A stretch of DNA of 64,000 bases from an uncultured Alphaproteobacteria bacterium. Its GTDB lineage: Bacteria > Pseudomonadota > Alphaproteobacteria > Rs-D84. Location of the stretch: contig CALXOX010000002.1 in NCBI GenBank assembly GCA_944390125.1, forward strand, positions 84,312 through 148,311, in the 5' to 3' direction. The notes under the pieces are model-generated. The model was not told where the DNA came from. It searched no databases and worked only from the letters and a program-made list of their open reading frames with translations. Below are positions 42,964-52,382 of the stretch, one piece after another. The translations under genes were made by a program, and so were the position numbers. The number at the start of each line of letters is the position of its first letter. Within the stretch, counting starts at the first letter, position 1.

Positions 42964-44553
42964 ATGATGAAAAACATATATGACATGTTGCATCAGGTAT
43001 GTATGCAGAACAAAGACCGTATTTTCTTTGTCAGACAGAACGAAACCTATGCAGAATTGTTAAAGAAAGTAAAGCAACGCGCTGTCTTGCTGGCTAAAAA
43101 GTTTGGTATCAAGCAGGGGGACACAGTTGCGATTTTGTCTGGTAATACACCTGACTTCATTCGTTCATACTTTGCGATTACATCGCAGGGGGCTCGTGTT
43201 TTGATGTTAGATACAGGTTTATCAACTGCAGAACACTTGAATATGATAAAGCGTACGAAGTGCAAATTGGTATTGGCACAACGCGATAAGTTCATAGAAG
43301 GTGGTCCAAAGATGTTTGATATTGAATCTGTGGACGATACAGATGCGCGTGAATTTACGGCTGCACCGGTTAGTCGTGAAGAAATCGCTATGCTGTCATT
43401 TACATCTGGTTCGACTGGTAATCCGAAAGTTGTCGGTTTGACGCATGACAATATTATATCTTTGGGAGAGGGGGCTTTGTTTTACAAACCTGTAATTCAT
43501 CCGGGATATACTTTCTATGGTTTCCTGCCGTTATATCATATATATGGTGTGGTTATAAATATAATTGCGCCGTTGGTATTGCAGGGTAAATTATTACTAC
43601 AACCTATTTTGAATCCACGTGAATTTTTGGAAGACTTTAAAAAGTACAAACCAGAAGTTATTCCTGCTGTTCCAAGAATTTGGGAAACTTTCTATAAGAA
43701 GATTATAGATGCTGCAAAGGAAAAACACGTTTACACATTCATGCGTATAGTTATTTCCATGCGTAGAGTTTTACGGTCAATTGGTTTAGGTTTTGTTGTT
43801 GATAAGGTGACTAAGCCTGTGCACGACTTGTTTGGCGGCAATACCAAAGTTCTTGTGTCGGCTGGTGCAACATTGAAGCCAACTATTCGCAAATTCTTTG
43901 AAAGCTTAGATTTTGTTGTTGGGGATTGCTATGGCTTGACAGAAACAACGGGACCAGCGAACTTTAATTTCGCATTTCGTATGCCAGATGGTTCTATGCA
44001 CTATGCAGGGCCATTGCCAGGAAACGAAATTGAAATTCACAACCCAGATAAACACGGTGTTGGTGAAATATGGGTTCGTGGTAATTTGGTTATGCCGGGA
44101 TACGTTGATAATGACGAAGCAAATGCGGCGGCATTTGAAGACGGGTGGTTCAAGACCGGCGATTTGGGTAAATTAGATAAGTATGGTCGTTTGATTGTGA
44201 AGGGCCGTAAAAAACAAGTCATTGTTTTGGACAGTGGCAAGAATGTTTACCCAGATGAATTGGAAGACTTATATATGCAGAACAAAGAAATATTGGCTGC
44301 TGCGGTGTTTGAATACGTTATAAAGGGCAAGACAGTACCTTTTGCTGTATTCCAAGTAAAGCCCGGCACCAGCATCGCAAAAGTGGCGACTTTGTTAAAG
44401 GCGTCTAATTTAAAGATTGCACCATATAAATGGGTACATCACTTTGCGATAACAGAAGAAGAATTGCCGCAAACTTCGGCGCGCAAGATTAAACATTTCG
44501 CAGTTCGCGAAATGTTGGATCAGGGCGCATTCAAAGTGGCGGCTCAACAGTAA
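42964..44553 (+). CDS. AMP-forming acyl-CoA synthetase-like enzyme
   Basis: 529 residues of the ANL superfamily. The motifs are LSFTSGSTGNPKVVGLTHDN (P-loop), PLYHIYGVV, YGLTETTGP, DGWFKTGDLGKLDKYGRL and KNVYPDELE. The final catalytic Lys region is TSARKIKHFAVRE. It would activate a fatty or other carboxylic acid as acyl-AMP and pass it to CoA, or possibly ACP. FadD-like long-chain specificity is likely, with a membrane-type loop LLQPILNPREFLEDF, but substrate is inference. ATG-ATG start (42964/42967) after AGAGAGTAAG. It stands alone, facing nrdD, with a candidate operator between. Confidence 0.85.
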   Translation: MMKNIYDMLHQVCMQNKDRIFFVRQNETYAELLKKVKQRAVLLAKKFGIKQGDTVAILSGNTPDFIRSYFAITSQGARVLMLDTGLSTAEHLNMIKRTKCKLVLAQRDKFIEGGPKMFDIESVDDTDAREFTAAPVSREEIAMLSFTSGSTGNPKVVGLTHDNIISLGEGALFYKPVIHPGYTFYGFLPLYHIYGVVINIIAPLVLQGKLLLQPILNPREFLEDFKKYKPEVIPAVPRIWETFYKKIIDAAKEKHVYTFMRIVISMRRVLRSIGLGFVVDKVTKPVHDLFGGNTKVLVSAGATLKPTIRKFFESLDFVVGDCYGLTETTGPANFNFAFRMPDGSMHYAGPLPGNEIEIHNPDKHGVGEIWVRGNLVMPGYVDNDEANAAAFEDGWFKTGDLGKLDKYGRLIVKGRKKQVIVLDSGKNVYPDELEDLYMQNKEILAAAVFEYVIKGKTVPFAVFQVKPGTSIAKVATLLKASNLKIAPYKWVHHFAITEEELPQTSARKIKHFAVREMLDQGAFKVAAQQ

Positions 44554-44557
44554 AAGT

Positions 44558-44590
44558 AAATACGGGGTATATCCCCGTATTTTTTTTTAA
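44558..44590 (+). terminator. Terminator of the acyl-CoA synthetase gene
   Basis: AAATACGGGG/CCCCGTATTT around TATAT, followed by T8. Confidence 0.9.
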
Positions 44591-44647
44591 TACCTCATTG
44601 ACAAATTTTTGAAATGTACTATATTCTCTGGTGGTAAGAGGAAAAAT

Positions 44648-45202
44648 ATGAAAAAACGTGCGAGCAGGGAATTATTCAATGTTTTAAAATCTTTGGTGGA
44701 CTACCGTGTTCCCGATTTAAATCGTCGTGTTGAACGTGGGCAAGCTTCTGCCGAAAAGATTAGACTGTTACAGTCTCAGATATCAAACGCCCAGCAATAT
44801 ATTTGCAATAATAGGTATGACAGAGCAGAGACTATGGAAACTGTTGCGGAAATTGCGGAATATGAAAGTGAGATTACGCAATTACGTTCTGTTTGTGCGG
44901 ATGCTAGTTTTGCAAGTACAGAATTAGAAGCGGCAAATAAGTTTTATACTACATATAATATACTGCACCGAGACGGTATGTTGGCCCAATTGCGTAAAGA
45001 GTATGCAGATTTGGAAAACAGGGCGGATAGATTGGATGATTTAATTTTTAATTGCGAAGTGAACATGAATCCGTTTGAACGTTCTTTGGCGATATGTGAA
45101 CAGGCCATTAAAGACATGGAAGAATACCGTGAAGAACGGGACATGATAATTAAACGTATGCAAGACATAACAAGCGAAGTTCATAAATTGAATGGTAGAT
45201 AA
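44648..45202 (+). CDS. Coiled-coil hypothetical protein, 184 aa
   Basis: The start at 44648 follows AAGAGGAAAAAT; a longer frame to 44609 lacks a ribosome site. The product is highly charged and helical, with heptad-like Leu/Ala spacing through most of its length (residues about 15-180). Two long coils are separated by a short FYTTYNILHRDG turn, so a helical hairpin or dimer is likely. It has three to four cysteines and no signal peptide. No family recognised. Monocistronic with a terminator. Confidence 0.62.
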   Translation: MKKRASRELFNVLKSLVDYRVPDLNRRVERGQASAEKIRLLQSQISNAQQYICNNRYDRAETMETVAEIAEYESEITQLRSVCADASFASTELEAANKFYTTYNILHRDGMLAQLRKEYADLENRADRLDDLIFNCEVNMNPFERSLAICEQAIKDMEEYREERDMIIKRMQDITSEVHKLNGR

Positions 45203-45203
45203 T

Positions 45204-45229
45204 AAAAATGCGCCTTTGGGCGCATTTTT
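45204..45229. terminator. Bidirectional terminator
   Basis: AAAAATGCGCC/GGCGCATTTTT around TTTG, between convergent genes. Confidence 0.9.
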
Positions 45230-46469
45230 ATTTGCATATTATTATGTATGGTGGAAGAGAGCGCTCTTCATCTATTTCGCTATCGCCGCAATCCATACAA
45301 TTAAACTTTCTATTTTGTGAGTGTCGGGCGTCAAGTGGTACAGAACGCCCCTCGATTGCACTAACTTTACTGGCATAAGAATATGATGGAAATCCGAAAT
45401 AGAATCCTTTGCTTGCACCGGTGCATTCATCGGGATCACCAGGGTAGCATGATGGTGTATTTATTTTTGATGGATCTGGAATGCATGATGTTTCGCATGT
45501 ATCGTAGTTAGTAACCATTATCTCGCAGTCTGTGCAAGAAGAAGACGGAACACGTATAGTTGTTCCAACTGCACCAAATATTGCACCCTGATTTAGGCTT
45601 TCACATTTCTTTGTTGGCGTTGTTACACTTGGGTCTGTAACGCACTCCCATTCCAGTGTCGTATAGTTTAATCTGGCAACCATTCCACTTGGGCAAGTTT
45701 TTTCCGGAAAAGGATTTATGCATTCCCATACGCTGTCGACTAATACGGCTGTTTGTTGTTCAGCGCAAAGTGGTTTCTTAGATTCGTCCGCAACGCATGT
45801 TAGTAGTTCAGAATCCCATATCATATCACCGCCGCAATCTGTTTTAGTGTTATATCCGACGCATTGCCAGCGGCCAAAACGATATGTTTTTATTGTCCCA
45901 ATGGGGCAAATTATGTCTGACTGTACTGGGGCAGAGAACACTGTGTCTTCGGTTGGAATTTCGTATTGTGTAAGATAAACCAGCTGTCCATTTTTTAATT
46001 CCATTTCATCAATAACTGCATCTGGAACAACTCTGGCACCCGATGTTCCGCCAACCATTATTTTACCATCCATAAATATACCAAAAGACCCCGCGTTTGG
46101 GAAATATTGTTCTATAATTTCCAGCATGTTATTGTAATCTTCATATTCGATTTCTTTCGTTGCGGTTATTATGTATGTGTATTCTGGTTTTTTATTGCGT
46201 ACTATTTCGCAACTGGTAATACGCATGCTGCTGTTCAAGCATACAAACTTGCTTTGAATTTGATTTTGTTCAACGCAAACGTCCTGAAAAGAAGTACCTT
46301 TTATTTGAGCATTATGCTGCGCAGATGCACATTCGGCAATTGAACGTAAATCGGACTTATTTATCGCATATTCTGTTTCTTGTTCTATCACACGCTGACT
46401 AGGGCTGCTTATCATGTAAAAACCCAGCATGAAAACGGCAACTAAAATCATCATAAAAATATTCATCAT
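45228..46469 (-). CDS. Cys-rich single-span envelope protein, 413 aa
   Basis: No family recognised. An N-terminal hydrophobic helix (about 2-20, MNIFMMILVAVFMLGFYMIS) resembles a signal anchor or pilin-like segment. The rest would be periplasmic: a first domain to about residue 190, then repeated short Cys modules with W-x-C ends (GRWQCVG, SVWECIN, LEWECVT). These look like three tandem copies of a small disulfide unit, each introduced by C-P-x-G or a similar turn, followed by a further Cys-rich end. The second ATG (46466) is better spaced from AGAGGGA. Its tandem W-x-C units suggest a surface or pilus-tip role, which is speculative. Confidence 0.62.
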   Translation of the reverse strand: MMNIFMMILVAVFMLGFYMISSPSQRVIEQETEYAINKSDLRSIAECASAQHNAQIKGTSFQDVCVEQNQIQSKFVCLNSSMRITSCEIVRNKKPEYTYIITATKEIEYEDYNNMLEIIEQYFPNAGSFGIFMDGKIMVGGTSGARVVPDAVIDEMELKNGQLVYLTQYEIPTEDTVFSAPVQSDIICPIGTIKTYRFGRWQCVGYNTKTDCGGDMIWDSELLTCVADESKKPLCAEQQTAVLVDSVWECINPFPEKTCPSGMVARLNYTTLEWECVTDPSVTTPTKKCESLNQGAIFGAVGTTIRVPSSSCTDCEIMVTNYDTCETSCIPDPSKINTPSCYPGDPDECTGASKGFYFGFPSYSYASKVSAIEGRSVPLDARHSQNRKFNCMDCGDSEIDEERSLPPYIIICK

Positions 46470-46546
46470 TCCCTCTTGCGATTTATTAAAACTCTAGGTA
46501 ATATAAGGATAAAAAGCAACAGGAAAAACATAACACGCGATAAAAA

Positions 46547-47032
46547 ATGAAAAAATATATACCTCTTTTATTTTTGGCTGCATGCGGATTTCAGCCTATG
46601 TATACAGAACGAGATACGGATATTTATGTTGCGCCAATTAGCGGGATAAACGGTATCGACTTGCGCAATGGCTTAAATGCTAAATTTGGCGGTGTGCGTG
46701 ATGCGAATGCGAAATATACATTGACTGTAACGTTAAAAGAGCCCGTTACTAAATATAAGGCACTTGAATCAACTGGTGATGCCACGTGGCAAGAAATAAT
46801 GCTGACAGCAAATTATAAGTTGTATAGTGGTGGGAAACAGATTGCTAGCGGTTCTGAACGTGCTTCTGAATCTTATACGTTTGTGCGTTATCTGGTTGCG
46901 GCGAATGCATCTTATAACAATGCTGTTCAGAATACTATACAAGTTTTGGTGGACAAGATTGGTGCACGTGTGATAACAGAAACTTATCGATATGAACAGA
47001 AAACTCAAAATAAAGATGCGGCCGACAAATAA
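46547..47032 (+). CDS. lptE: LPS-assembly lipoprotein LptE
   Basis: 161 residues. The lipobox LAAC (Cys 13) is followed by GFQPMY, the hallmark of LptE, and then an alternating alpha/beta domain with the YTLTVTLKEP and YKLYSGGK stretches. LptE plugs the LptD barrel and helps insert lipopolysaccharide into the outer leaflet. Its stop codon overlaps the holA start by one base (TAATG), the classical lptE-holA pairing. leuS, often upstream, is missing. Confident call despite low sequence conservation in this family. Confidence 0.9.
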   Translation: MKKYIPLLFLAACGFQPMYTERDTDIYVAPISGINGIDLRNGLNAKFGGVRDANAKYTLTVTLKEPVTKYKALESTGDATWQEIMLTANYKLYSGGKQIASGSERASESYTFVRYLVAANASYNNAVQNTIQVLVDKIGARVITETYRYEQKTQNKDAADK

Positions 47033-48021
47033 TGAAATGGAAAGAAGCAGATTTTAATAGCGGAATAGATAAAATTCATGCTGTTTTGATTTATGGACCT
47101 GACGCTGGCCAGGTTGACGAGTTTTGTGATAGGGCAACCGAAAAATTAGAGATAGAGAAAGATAATTTATTTGCGCTGGATTCGGACGAGTTGCGCGAGA
47201 AGCAGGATGCTTTGTTTGCTGAAAGTTGCAGTCCATCTATGTTTGGTGGTCGCAAAATGGTAATAATATCCAATGCAGGTGATAGTGATGCTAATATTAT
47301 TACAGAGTTGGTAACGCATCCGGGGCTATATGCAACGGTAATAATAACTGCTGGTGATTTGCGGTCTGGTGGCGGGTTGCGCAGCGTGTTTGAAAATAGT
47401 GAAGGATTGGCTGCTTTACCTTGTTATACTGATGATGCGCGTGCTTTATCCGCATTGATACGGCGAGAATTGTCTTCGGATGCTGGTATAGAACAAATTA
47501 CGCCAGATGCCATGGCGTATATGACATCACATCTTGGCGGGGATCGTGGCATAACACGCAGTTTTTTGGCAAAAATTGCACTGTATGTATCTGATAAAAA
47601 GATTGTCGAATTAGAAGATGTTGAAAAATGTTTACCAGATACAGCGGCTGCGAATACGGATGACTTTTTATATTCTTTGACTGCAGGTCATATTCAGGCG
47701 ACGATGACGGCATTGGACAGATTGTTATATGATAATGTTGATCCTAATATGTTGGTTCGTATGTTGAATATACATTTTAAGCGTTTGTTGACGGCAGTGG
47801 TCGAAGGTCAGTTGCCAAGATTGTTTTGGAAGGTTGCCGAAAAGTTTAATCAGGCTGTAAAGATTTGGCCAGAAAGTGAAATTGTTGCGGTATTGCAAAG
47901 ATTGAATGAACTTGAGCAGCAGGTAAGAACGACTGGAATGCCATCGGAAACATTACTGCGTGATTTTTCGTTAAAATTATCAATGCGTGCTGCGAAACTG
48001 GCTGTAAAAAGAAGGAAGTAA
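47032..48021 (+). CDS. holA: DNA polymerase III subunit delta
   Basis: 329 residues. The N-terminal AAA-like domain starts KIHAVLIYGPDAGQVDEF (a degenerate, non-hydrolysing P-loop as usual for delta), and later has FGGRKMVIISNA and SALIRRELSSDAGIEQ. Helical clamp-loader collar sequences follow (about 215-329), including FLYSLTAGHIQATMTALDRL. Delta opens the beta clamp in the clamp-loader complex. The 1-base overlap with lptE implies translational coupling, and map follows after 3 bases. Confidence 0.92.
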   Translation: MKWKEADFNSGIDKIHAVLIYGPDAGQVDEFCDRATEKLEIEKDNLFALDSDELREKQDALFAESCSPSMFGGRKMVIISNAGDSDANIITELVTHPGLYATVIITAGDLRSGGGLRSVFENSEGLAALPCYTDDARALSALIRRELSSDAGIEQITPDAMAYMTSHLGGDRGITRSFLAKIALYVSDKKIVELEDVEKCLPDTAAANTDDFLYSLTAGHIQATMTALDRLLYDNVDPNMLVRMLNIHFKRLLTAVVEGQLPRLFWKVAEKFNQAVKIWPESEIVAVLQRLNELEQQVRTTGMPSETLLRDFSLKLSMRAAKLAVKRRK

Positions 48022-48024
48022 AAC

Positions 48025-48786
48025 ATGTTGTCTTCTGTTTATGCACCGAAAGATTTTAAGCGTTTGCGTGTAGTTGGCGATTTGGTCGCGCGTTGTTTTG
48101 ATTATATAACGCCATATATAAAAGCAGGCATATCAACCGGTGAAATTGACCGAATGGTTGCAGAATTTTTGCATGAAAATGGTGCTCGTTCATCTGATTT
48201 GGGGTATCAGGGGTATCCTAAAAGTATATGTACATCTGTAAATGATGTAATTGTGCATGGTATTCCAAGTGATGAAGTAATATTAAAAGACGGTGATATT
48301 GTAAATGTTGATTTGACGGCGGAGTATAAGGGCTTTCACGGTGATGCATCCAGAATGTTTATGATAGGTAATGTTGCTCCACGTGCGCGTGAGTTGGTAC
48401 AAACGTGTCAAGACGCATTAAATGCGGCTATTGCTGTATGTGCGCCTGGTGTACCACTATCAGAGATAGGGAAAACCATAGAAGCCGTTGTTAAACCGCA
48501 TGGCTTTTCAATATCGCGTGATTTTGTCGGCCATGGAATTGGCAAGGTTATGCACGACGAACCGCAAATTTATCATTTTTATGATAAATATTGGGACAAG
48601 GTAAAGATGGTGCCTGGGTTAGTATTTACGATTGAACCTATGATAAATATGGGGCGTCCAGAATGCAAGATAGATGCAGACGGTTGGACGGCGCGTACGG
48701 TTGATGGTGGTTGGTCTGCACAGTGGGAACACACATTGGGGATAACCGAAGACGGTGTTATAATATTTACTGAGAAGATGGTATAA
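48025..48786 (+). CDS. map: Methionine aminopeptidase, type I
   Basis: 253 residues. Metal ligands are recognisable: Asp in NVDLTAEYKGFHGDASRMF (two Asp), His in GHGIGKVMHDEP, Glu in FTIEPMINMG and the last Glu in SAQWEHTLGI. The pita-bread fold and VNDVIVHGIP active-site strand are typical. It removes the initiator Met from nascent proteins and is essential. It follows holA by 3 bases and precedes radC, the alphaproteobacterial map-radC order. Confidence 0.95.
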   Translation: MLSSVYAPKDFKRLRVVGDLVARCFDYITPYIKAGISTGEIDRMVAEFLHENGARSSDLGYQGYPKSICTSVNDVIVHGIPSDEVILKDGDIVNVDLTAEYKGFHGDASRMFMIGNVAPRARELVQTCQDALNAAIAVCAPGVPLSEIGKTIEAVVKPHGFSISRDFVGHGIGKVMHDEPQIYHFYDKYWDKVKMVPGLVFTIEPMINMGRPECKIDADGWTARTVDGGWSAQWEHTLGITEDGVIIFTEKMV

Positions 48787-48805
48787 AGCAAAGCAGGACT
48801 TCGTT

Positions 48806-49492
48806 TTGAAAACAGACGAAAAAGATTTATCTTTCCGTGTCGGGCATCGCGAACGCTTACGTCAGAAATTCTTGGATGATAAGCTGACGGACTATGAACT
48901 GCTGGAAATGCTGCTTAGTTTTGTTATTCCACGACGTGATGTACGTCCGTTGGCACGTGGCTTGATAGAACAGTTTGGCAGTGTGTATCAAGTAATAACT
49001 GCGCCGATAGATTCTTTGATTGCATTCAAGGGTGTTGGGCGGAATACAGCAATCTTTATAAAATCAATTCACAAGATAATGCTTGCTGGGTATAAGTCCA
49101 ACTTGGATAAAGTGACAATATTTCATAATGAAAAAATTTTAACGAATTACTGCTTGCTGTTGATGGCTGGTAAAACTAAAGAAGAAATACATATATTGTA
49201 TTTAGATGAAGATAACAGATTATTGGCAGATGATTTACATAGTGTCGGAACAGTTGATTGGGCTGCCGCATATCCAAGAGAAATATTAAAACGTGCGCTG
49301 GAGTTAAATGCAAAATCAATAGTAATGTTGCATAATCATCCTAAACCGAATACTTCTTTTTCAGTTGATGATATAGAACTTACTGAACGGGTAAGGGATT
49401 TACTGTCGACGGTTGATATAGACGTGCATGACCACTATGTGGTATCTGGTGGTATAGTTTATTCTGCGCGTAATATGTTTTTATTAAAATAA
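48806..49492 (+). CDS. radC: RadC/YicR family JAB-domain protein
   Basis: 228 residues from a TTG at 48806, giving the usual GHRERLRQKFLDD N-terminus; AAGCAGGA lies about 8 bases upstream. A helix-hairpin-helix-like element (AFKGVGRNTAIFIKSIHK) precedes the MPN/JAB zinc motif MLHNHPKPNTSFSVDDIELT. The role of RadC is unresolved; the old DNA-repair claim was withdrawn for E. coli. Its 3' end overlaps the convergent gene at 49484 by 9 bases. Confidence 0.88.
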   Translation: MKTDEKDLSFRVGHRERLRQKFLDDKLTDYELLEMLLSFVIPRRDVRPLARGLIEQFGSVYQVITAPIDSLIAFKGVGRNTAIFIKSIHKIMLAGYKSNLDKVTIFHNEKILTNYCLLLMAGKTKEEIHILYLDEDNRLLADDLHSVGTVDWAAAYPREILKRALELNAKSIVMLHNHPKPNTSFSVDDIELTERVRDLLSTVDIDVHDHYVVSGGIVYSARNMFLLK

Positions 49493-50110
49493 ATCGGCAA
49501 CGTCGCAAACAACTTTCATTGGCTCGGTCGTAATTTGGTTGATACCGCCGTCTTGAAATCCGTAAACTGTTTTTATTGCTTGCGTTGGTGTGTCCCAAGA
49601 ATCTTGCCAATCACGTGATATTTTTATAACCCGAAATTCTGGCTTAAATTTGAATTGCAATTTTTGCAAAGCGCACTCTGCGCCTTCCGTTGTTCTGAAA
49701 CCGTCAGGGGTTATATCAACGAAATTACCATTTTGGTTTAATTCTATTTTATATTGGTAATAGAAATGACTAGTACCGTTTTCGTTACGCGTGCGTGTAA
49801 TTCTGTCGTTACGTCCATCATTGTTTATATCAACATCAAATATATCACGTTCTGAAATACCAGTGCCGAATTCATCCAGTTCATATGTGTCAGAAAACGT
49901 TGGGTCTGTTAGACCATCAGAAAACGTACCGTCAGTTTTAAAAGATGCTTCAGATTGTGTTTGTATTTCCGGAGATTGTACACCAACAGATTTGCCAATT
50001 TCAGGAACGGTGCCACCGGCTAATATGTAAATCAACACGGCTATTATTATAAACATAATAACCAATAATATGTTTAATGTAATATTGCCTGATTGCTGAT
50101 AGCGTCTCAT
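49484..50110 (-). CDS. Membrane-anchored protein with an FG-GAP/VCBS-like calcium loop, 208 aa
   Basis: No family recognised. A single N-terminal helix (about 10-32) anchors it; the rest should be periplasmic. A loop DVDINNDGRNDRITRTRNE resembles the calcium-binding Asp/Asn repeat of FG-GAP or dockerin-like units. It is probably in one transcript with the two upstream minus-strand genes (18-bp and 20-bp gaps), so likely an envelope-complex component. Its stop overlaps radC by 9 bases, an unusually tight convergent end. Two cysteines lie in the C-terminal third. Confidence 0.6.
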   Translation of the reverse strand: MRRYQQSGNITLNILLVIMFIIIAVLIYILAGGTVPEIGKSVGVQSPEIQTQSEASFKTDGTFSDGLTDPTFSDTYELDEFGTGISERDIFDVDINNDGRNDRITRTRNENGTSHFYYQYKIELNQNGNFVDITPDGFRTTEGAECALQKLQFKFKPEFRVIKISRDWQDSWDTPTQAIKTVYGFQDGGINQITTEPMKVVCDVADLF

Positions 50111-50127
50111 TTTAGTGTTCCTTTGAA

Positions 50128-51204
50128 TTATTCCTGAATTGTGCGACCTTGTTTCCAGCCTTCTATTTGTCTAATAGCATTTGCAACACGACTAAGTTCT
50201 GCATCGTTTAAATCACTCATTCTACGATTTATAGATAGGCCTGTTAAATCTTGGATTTGTTTGTGGTAGGTCGCTGTATTGTTTTCAACAGGCGGCGCAT
50301 ATCTGCTGATAGCACCGGCAACAGTCAGACGATTATAACTGTCGCTACGTAGTAATTGACTGATTGCACGCATTCCAGTTTCTTCATCAGGAAACACAGC
50401 AAAACCGCCGGCTTCACCGATTGCACCTGCACGTTTTGCAAAATCCGAATATCTTATGTTTCCAGGGTTCATGTTTCTCCACGCACGCGTTCCGCCAGTC
50501 CTACGGAATTGCGTTCCGTCAGGTGCCGTATAAACGACATCGTTATTTGATGCTTTGGCTTTTGATGCCATCAATATTGCTTGGTTTGGACGGTCTGTAT
50601 ATTTTTTTTCTGTGACATGTTGATTTGATATGGGCTGTTTAGATACTGGATCTTGTACAGATGAAGGTGCTGGTATGGTGCGCATAGTATTCGTATCTGG
50701 GGTTACAGAAACGCTTTCTAAATTGTCTGGTGTATCAGAAGCCATCAGCGGAGCGTCAGCATATGGTACAGCGCCAGAGTCATATATATCTATGTTTTCA
50801 TAAAGCTTAAATTCATCGTACTCGGATAACTCCAAGTTTCGTGCATCCAAGATTTCATTTACTTCTTCTATGGATACTTTTATTGTCCTGCAACCGCGTG
50901 CAAATAAATCGTCACCCCAAATCAAATTTACGATTGGTACAACAGCTGACAATGTGCCAAGCATAATGATCAGGTTTCGTAAATTAGTAAAGTAATCTGT
51001 TTTGGCGCCGCGTATCATTGATATAGCCCAGCCGAACAAGAATAATCCTGTTATGCATACAATGGCTAACCATGCATATTCTATAAAAGTTTCGAAACTG
51101 CGTAATATACACGAAGGGTCTTCAAGATATAAAAAAGTCCCATCCATTCCCAGAATATGGAAACCGGAATTTTGCAATAATCTAAGAATTGCGTCTGTAT
51201 TCAT
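50128..51204 (-). CDS. Membrane protein with a C-terminal lysozyme-like domain, 358 aa
   Basis: The N-terminal third has two membrane helices (about 40-65 and 75-98), with FLFGWAISMIRGAKTDY between, and a Cys-containing amphipathic segment. A Pro/Ser/Thr linker (about 150-225) leads to a domain of about 125 residues: FRRTGGTRAWRNMNPGNIRY, then GGFAVFPDEETGMRAISQLL, RYAPPVENNTATY and a closing IEGWKQGR. The NPGNIRY and RYAPP-x-(E/D)N motifs are found in phage and bacterial peptidoglycan-acting domains. A close paralogue of the domain is in the gene at 52889-53614. It could remodel cell wall for a trans-envelope machine. Confidence 0.65.
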   Translation of the reverse strand: MNTDAILRLLQNSGFHILGMDGTFLYLEDPSCILRSFETFIEYAWLAIVCITGLFLFGWAISMIRGAKTDYFTNLRNLIIMLGTLSAVVPIVNLIWGDDLFARGCRTIKVSIEEVNEILDARNLELSEYDEFKLYENIDIYDSGAVPYADAPLMASDTPDNLESVSVTPDTNTMRTIPAPSSVQDPVSKQPISNQHVTEKKYTDRPNQAILMASKAKASNNDVVYTAPDGTQFRRTGGTRAWRNMNPGNIRYSDFAKRAGAIGEAGGFAVFPDEETGMRAISQLLRSDSYNRLTVAGAISRYAPPVENNTATYHKQIQDLTGLSINRRMSDLNDAELSRVANAIRQIEGWKQGRTIQE

Positions 51205-51223
51205 TAGGACTCATATATTAGAC

Positions 51224-52300
51224 CTATTTTTTTGATGCAGCGTTGGTAAAGAAACCTGGTATAGCAAAATCATCATCATTTGCAGCAACACCGGCCCATC
51301 CAAACAAGTCGCCCATCAAACCAGAATCGTCACGTTTAGCTTTTTTGAACGGCAGAATATTTTTCAATTTTCCGATTTTGCTGTGGTTTTCTATTTTAGG
51401 TTGTGCAGGGATTTTGTCTTGATTTTCCGCAAATTCTGCCGCCAACTGTTCTAATGTTGCATCCGTATCGTCTTCGGCAACAGCGTCTTCAGCTTCTTCT
51501 ATAGACAGGTTGTCGTCATCAATGAAGTCTTCTGTGTCTTCAATTACATCTTCGCGCAAAGGAGTCATACTTTCCAAAAGTTGTTCCAAAGTTTTTTCAA
51601 CAGGAGCCTCTGGTGCATCATCTGTAATCATATCTGCAATGGCGTGGCTATGTGTTTCGTCAATTTGAGCATCTTCTGGTGAAAATTCTTCACTTATATT
51701 TATATCTGCAATTTCATGAACTTCAGATATTTCTTCTTCGTCTGATTCTTCTGGAATTTCTTCGACTACTTCTGGTTCTATGACTGTATTGTTATCCGCT
51801 TCGTCTTCTATAGTCTCTTTCTTTGCAGCCAGTATGGATAAAATAGGAATTATTTTTTCTTCATCAGCATTTTTTGGTTGCTCAATTTCTGCCGCTGGCT
51901 CTGAAATTTTTTCTTTTGTACGTGTGCGAGTCTTTTTAGCGGCGGACTTTTTTATATTCTTTATCTCTGGTTCTGCTTTCACTTCGGGTTCGACAATTTT
52001 TTCTGCCGGGGGTTCTTCAGTTATTTTTTGTGTGGATTCTTCAATATCGTCAACAATTGTAGATTCTGTTACAATTTGTGTCTCAATTGGCATTTCTTCT
52101 TGTGGTGTTGTGGCTTCGGTTACAACGTTTGTATCTGCCGCTTTAGATGTCGCCAACGCATCATCGCTATCAACAGGAACGCCAAACATGACGGTATCTT
52201 TACCTAGTCCCAACGTACTACGAACTTCATCAAAAGCCGCACGAATATCGGCCATATCAAAGACTTCATTACCTGAAATGTAAATGATTTTAGTTTTCAT
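51224..52300 (-). CDS. Highly acidic low-complexity protein, 358 aa
   Basis: The start at about 52300 follows GGGGGAT; an ATG 57 bases upstream lacks a ribosome site. The N-terminus (MKTKIIYISGNEVFDMADIR, AAFDEVRSTLGLGKDTVMFG) is a small ordered domain. The middle (about 65-300) is very Glu/Asp/Ile/Thr-rich, with a basic patch KKSAAKKTRTRTKEK. The last 50 residues (LKNILPFKKAKRDDSGLMGD, LFGWAGVAANDDDFAIPGFF) look like a docking motif. It is probably an intrinsically disordered hub. First gene of the minus-strand group 49484-52300. Unknown function. Confidence 0.6.
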   Translation of the reverse strand: MKTKIIYISGNEVFDMADIRAAFDEVRSTLGLGKDTVMFGVPVDSDDALATSKAADTNVVTEATTPQEEMPIETQIVTESTIVDDIEESTQKITEEPPAEKIVEPEVKAEPEIKNIKKSAAKKTRTRTKEKISEPAAEIEQPKNADEEKIIPILSILAAKKETIEDEADNNTVIEPEVVEEIPEESDEEEISEVHEIADINISEEFSPEDAQIDETHSHAIADMITDDAPEAPVEKTLEQLLESMTPLREDVIEDTEDFIDDDNLSIEEAEDAVAEDDTDATLEQLAAEFAENQDKIPAQPKIENHSKIGKLKNILPFKKAKRDDSGLMGDLFGWAGVAANDDDFAIPGFFTNAASKK

Positions 52301-52382
52301 TGAAACAAATCCCCCACTAGATGCGAACATTATATCACATTTTGGTGTTGAACGCATGAAAAAAATATCTTAAACTGAAAAT

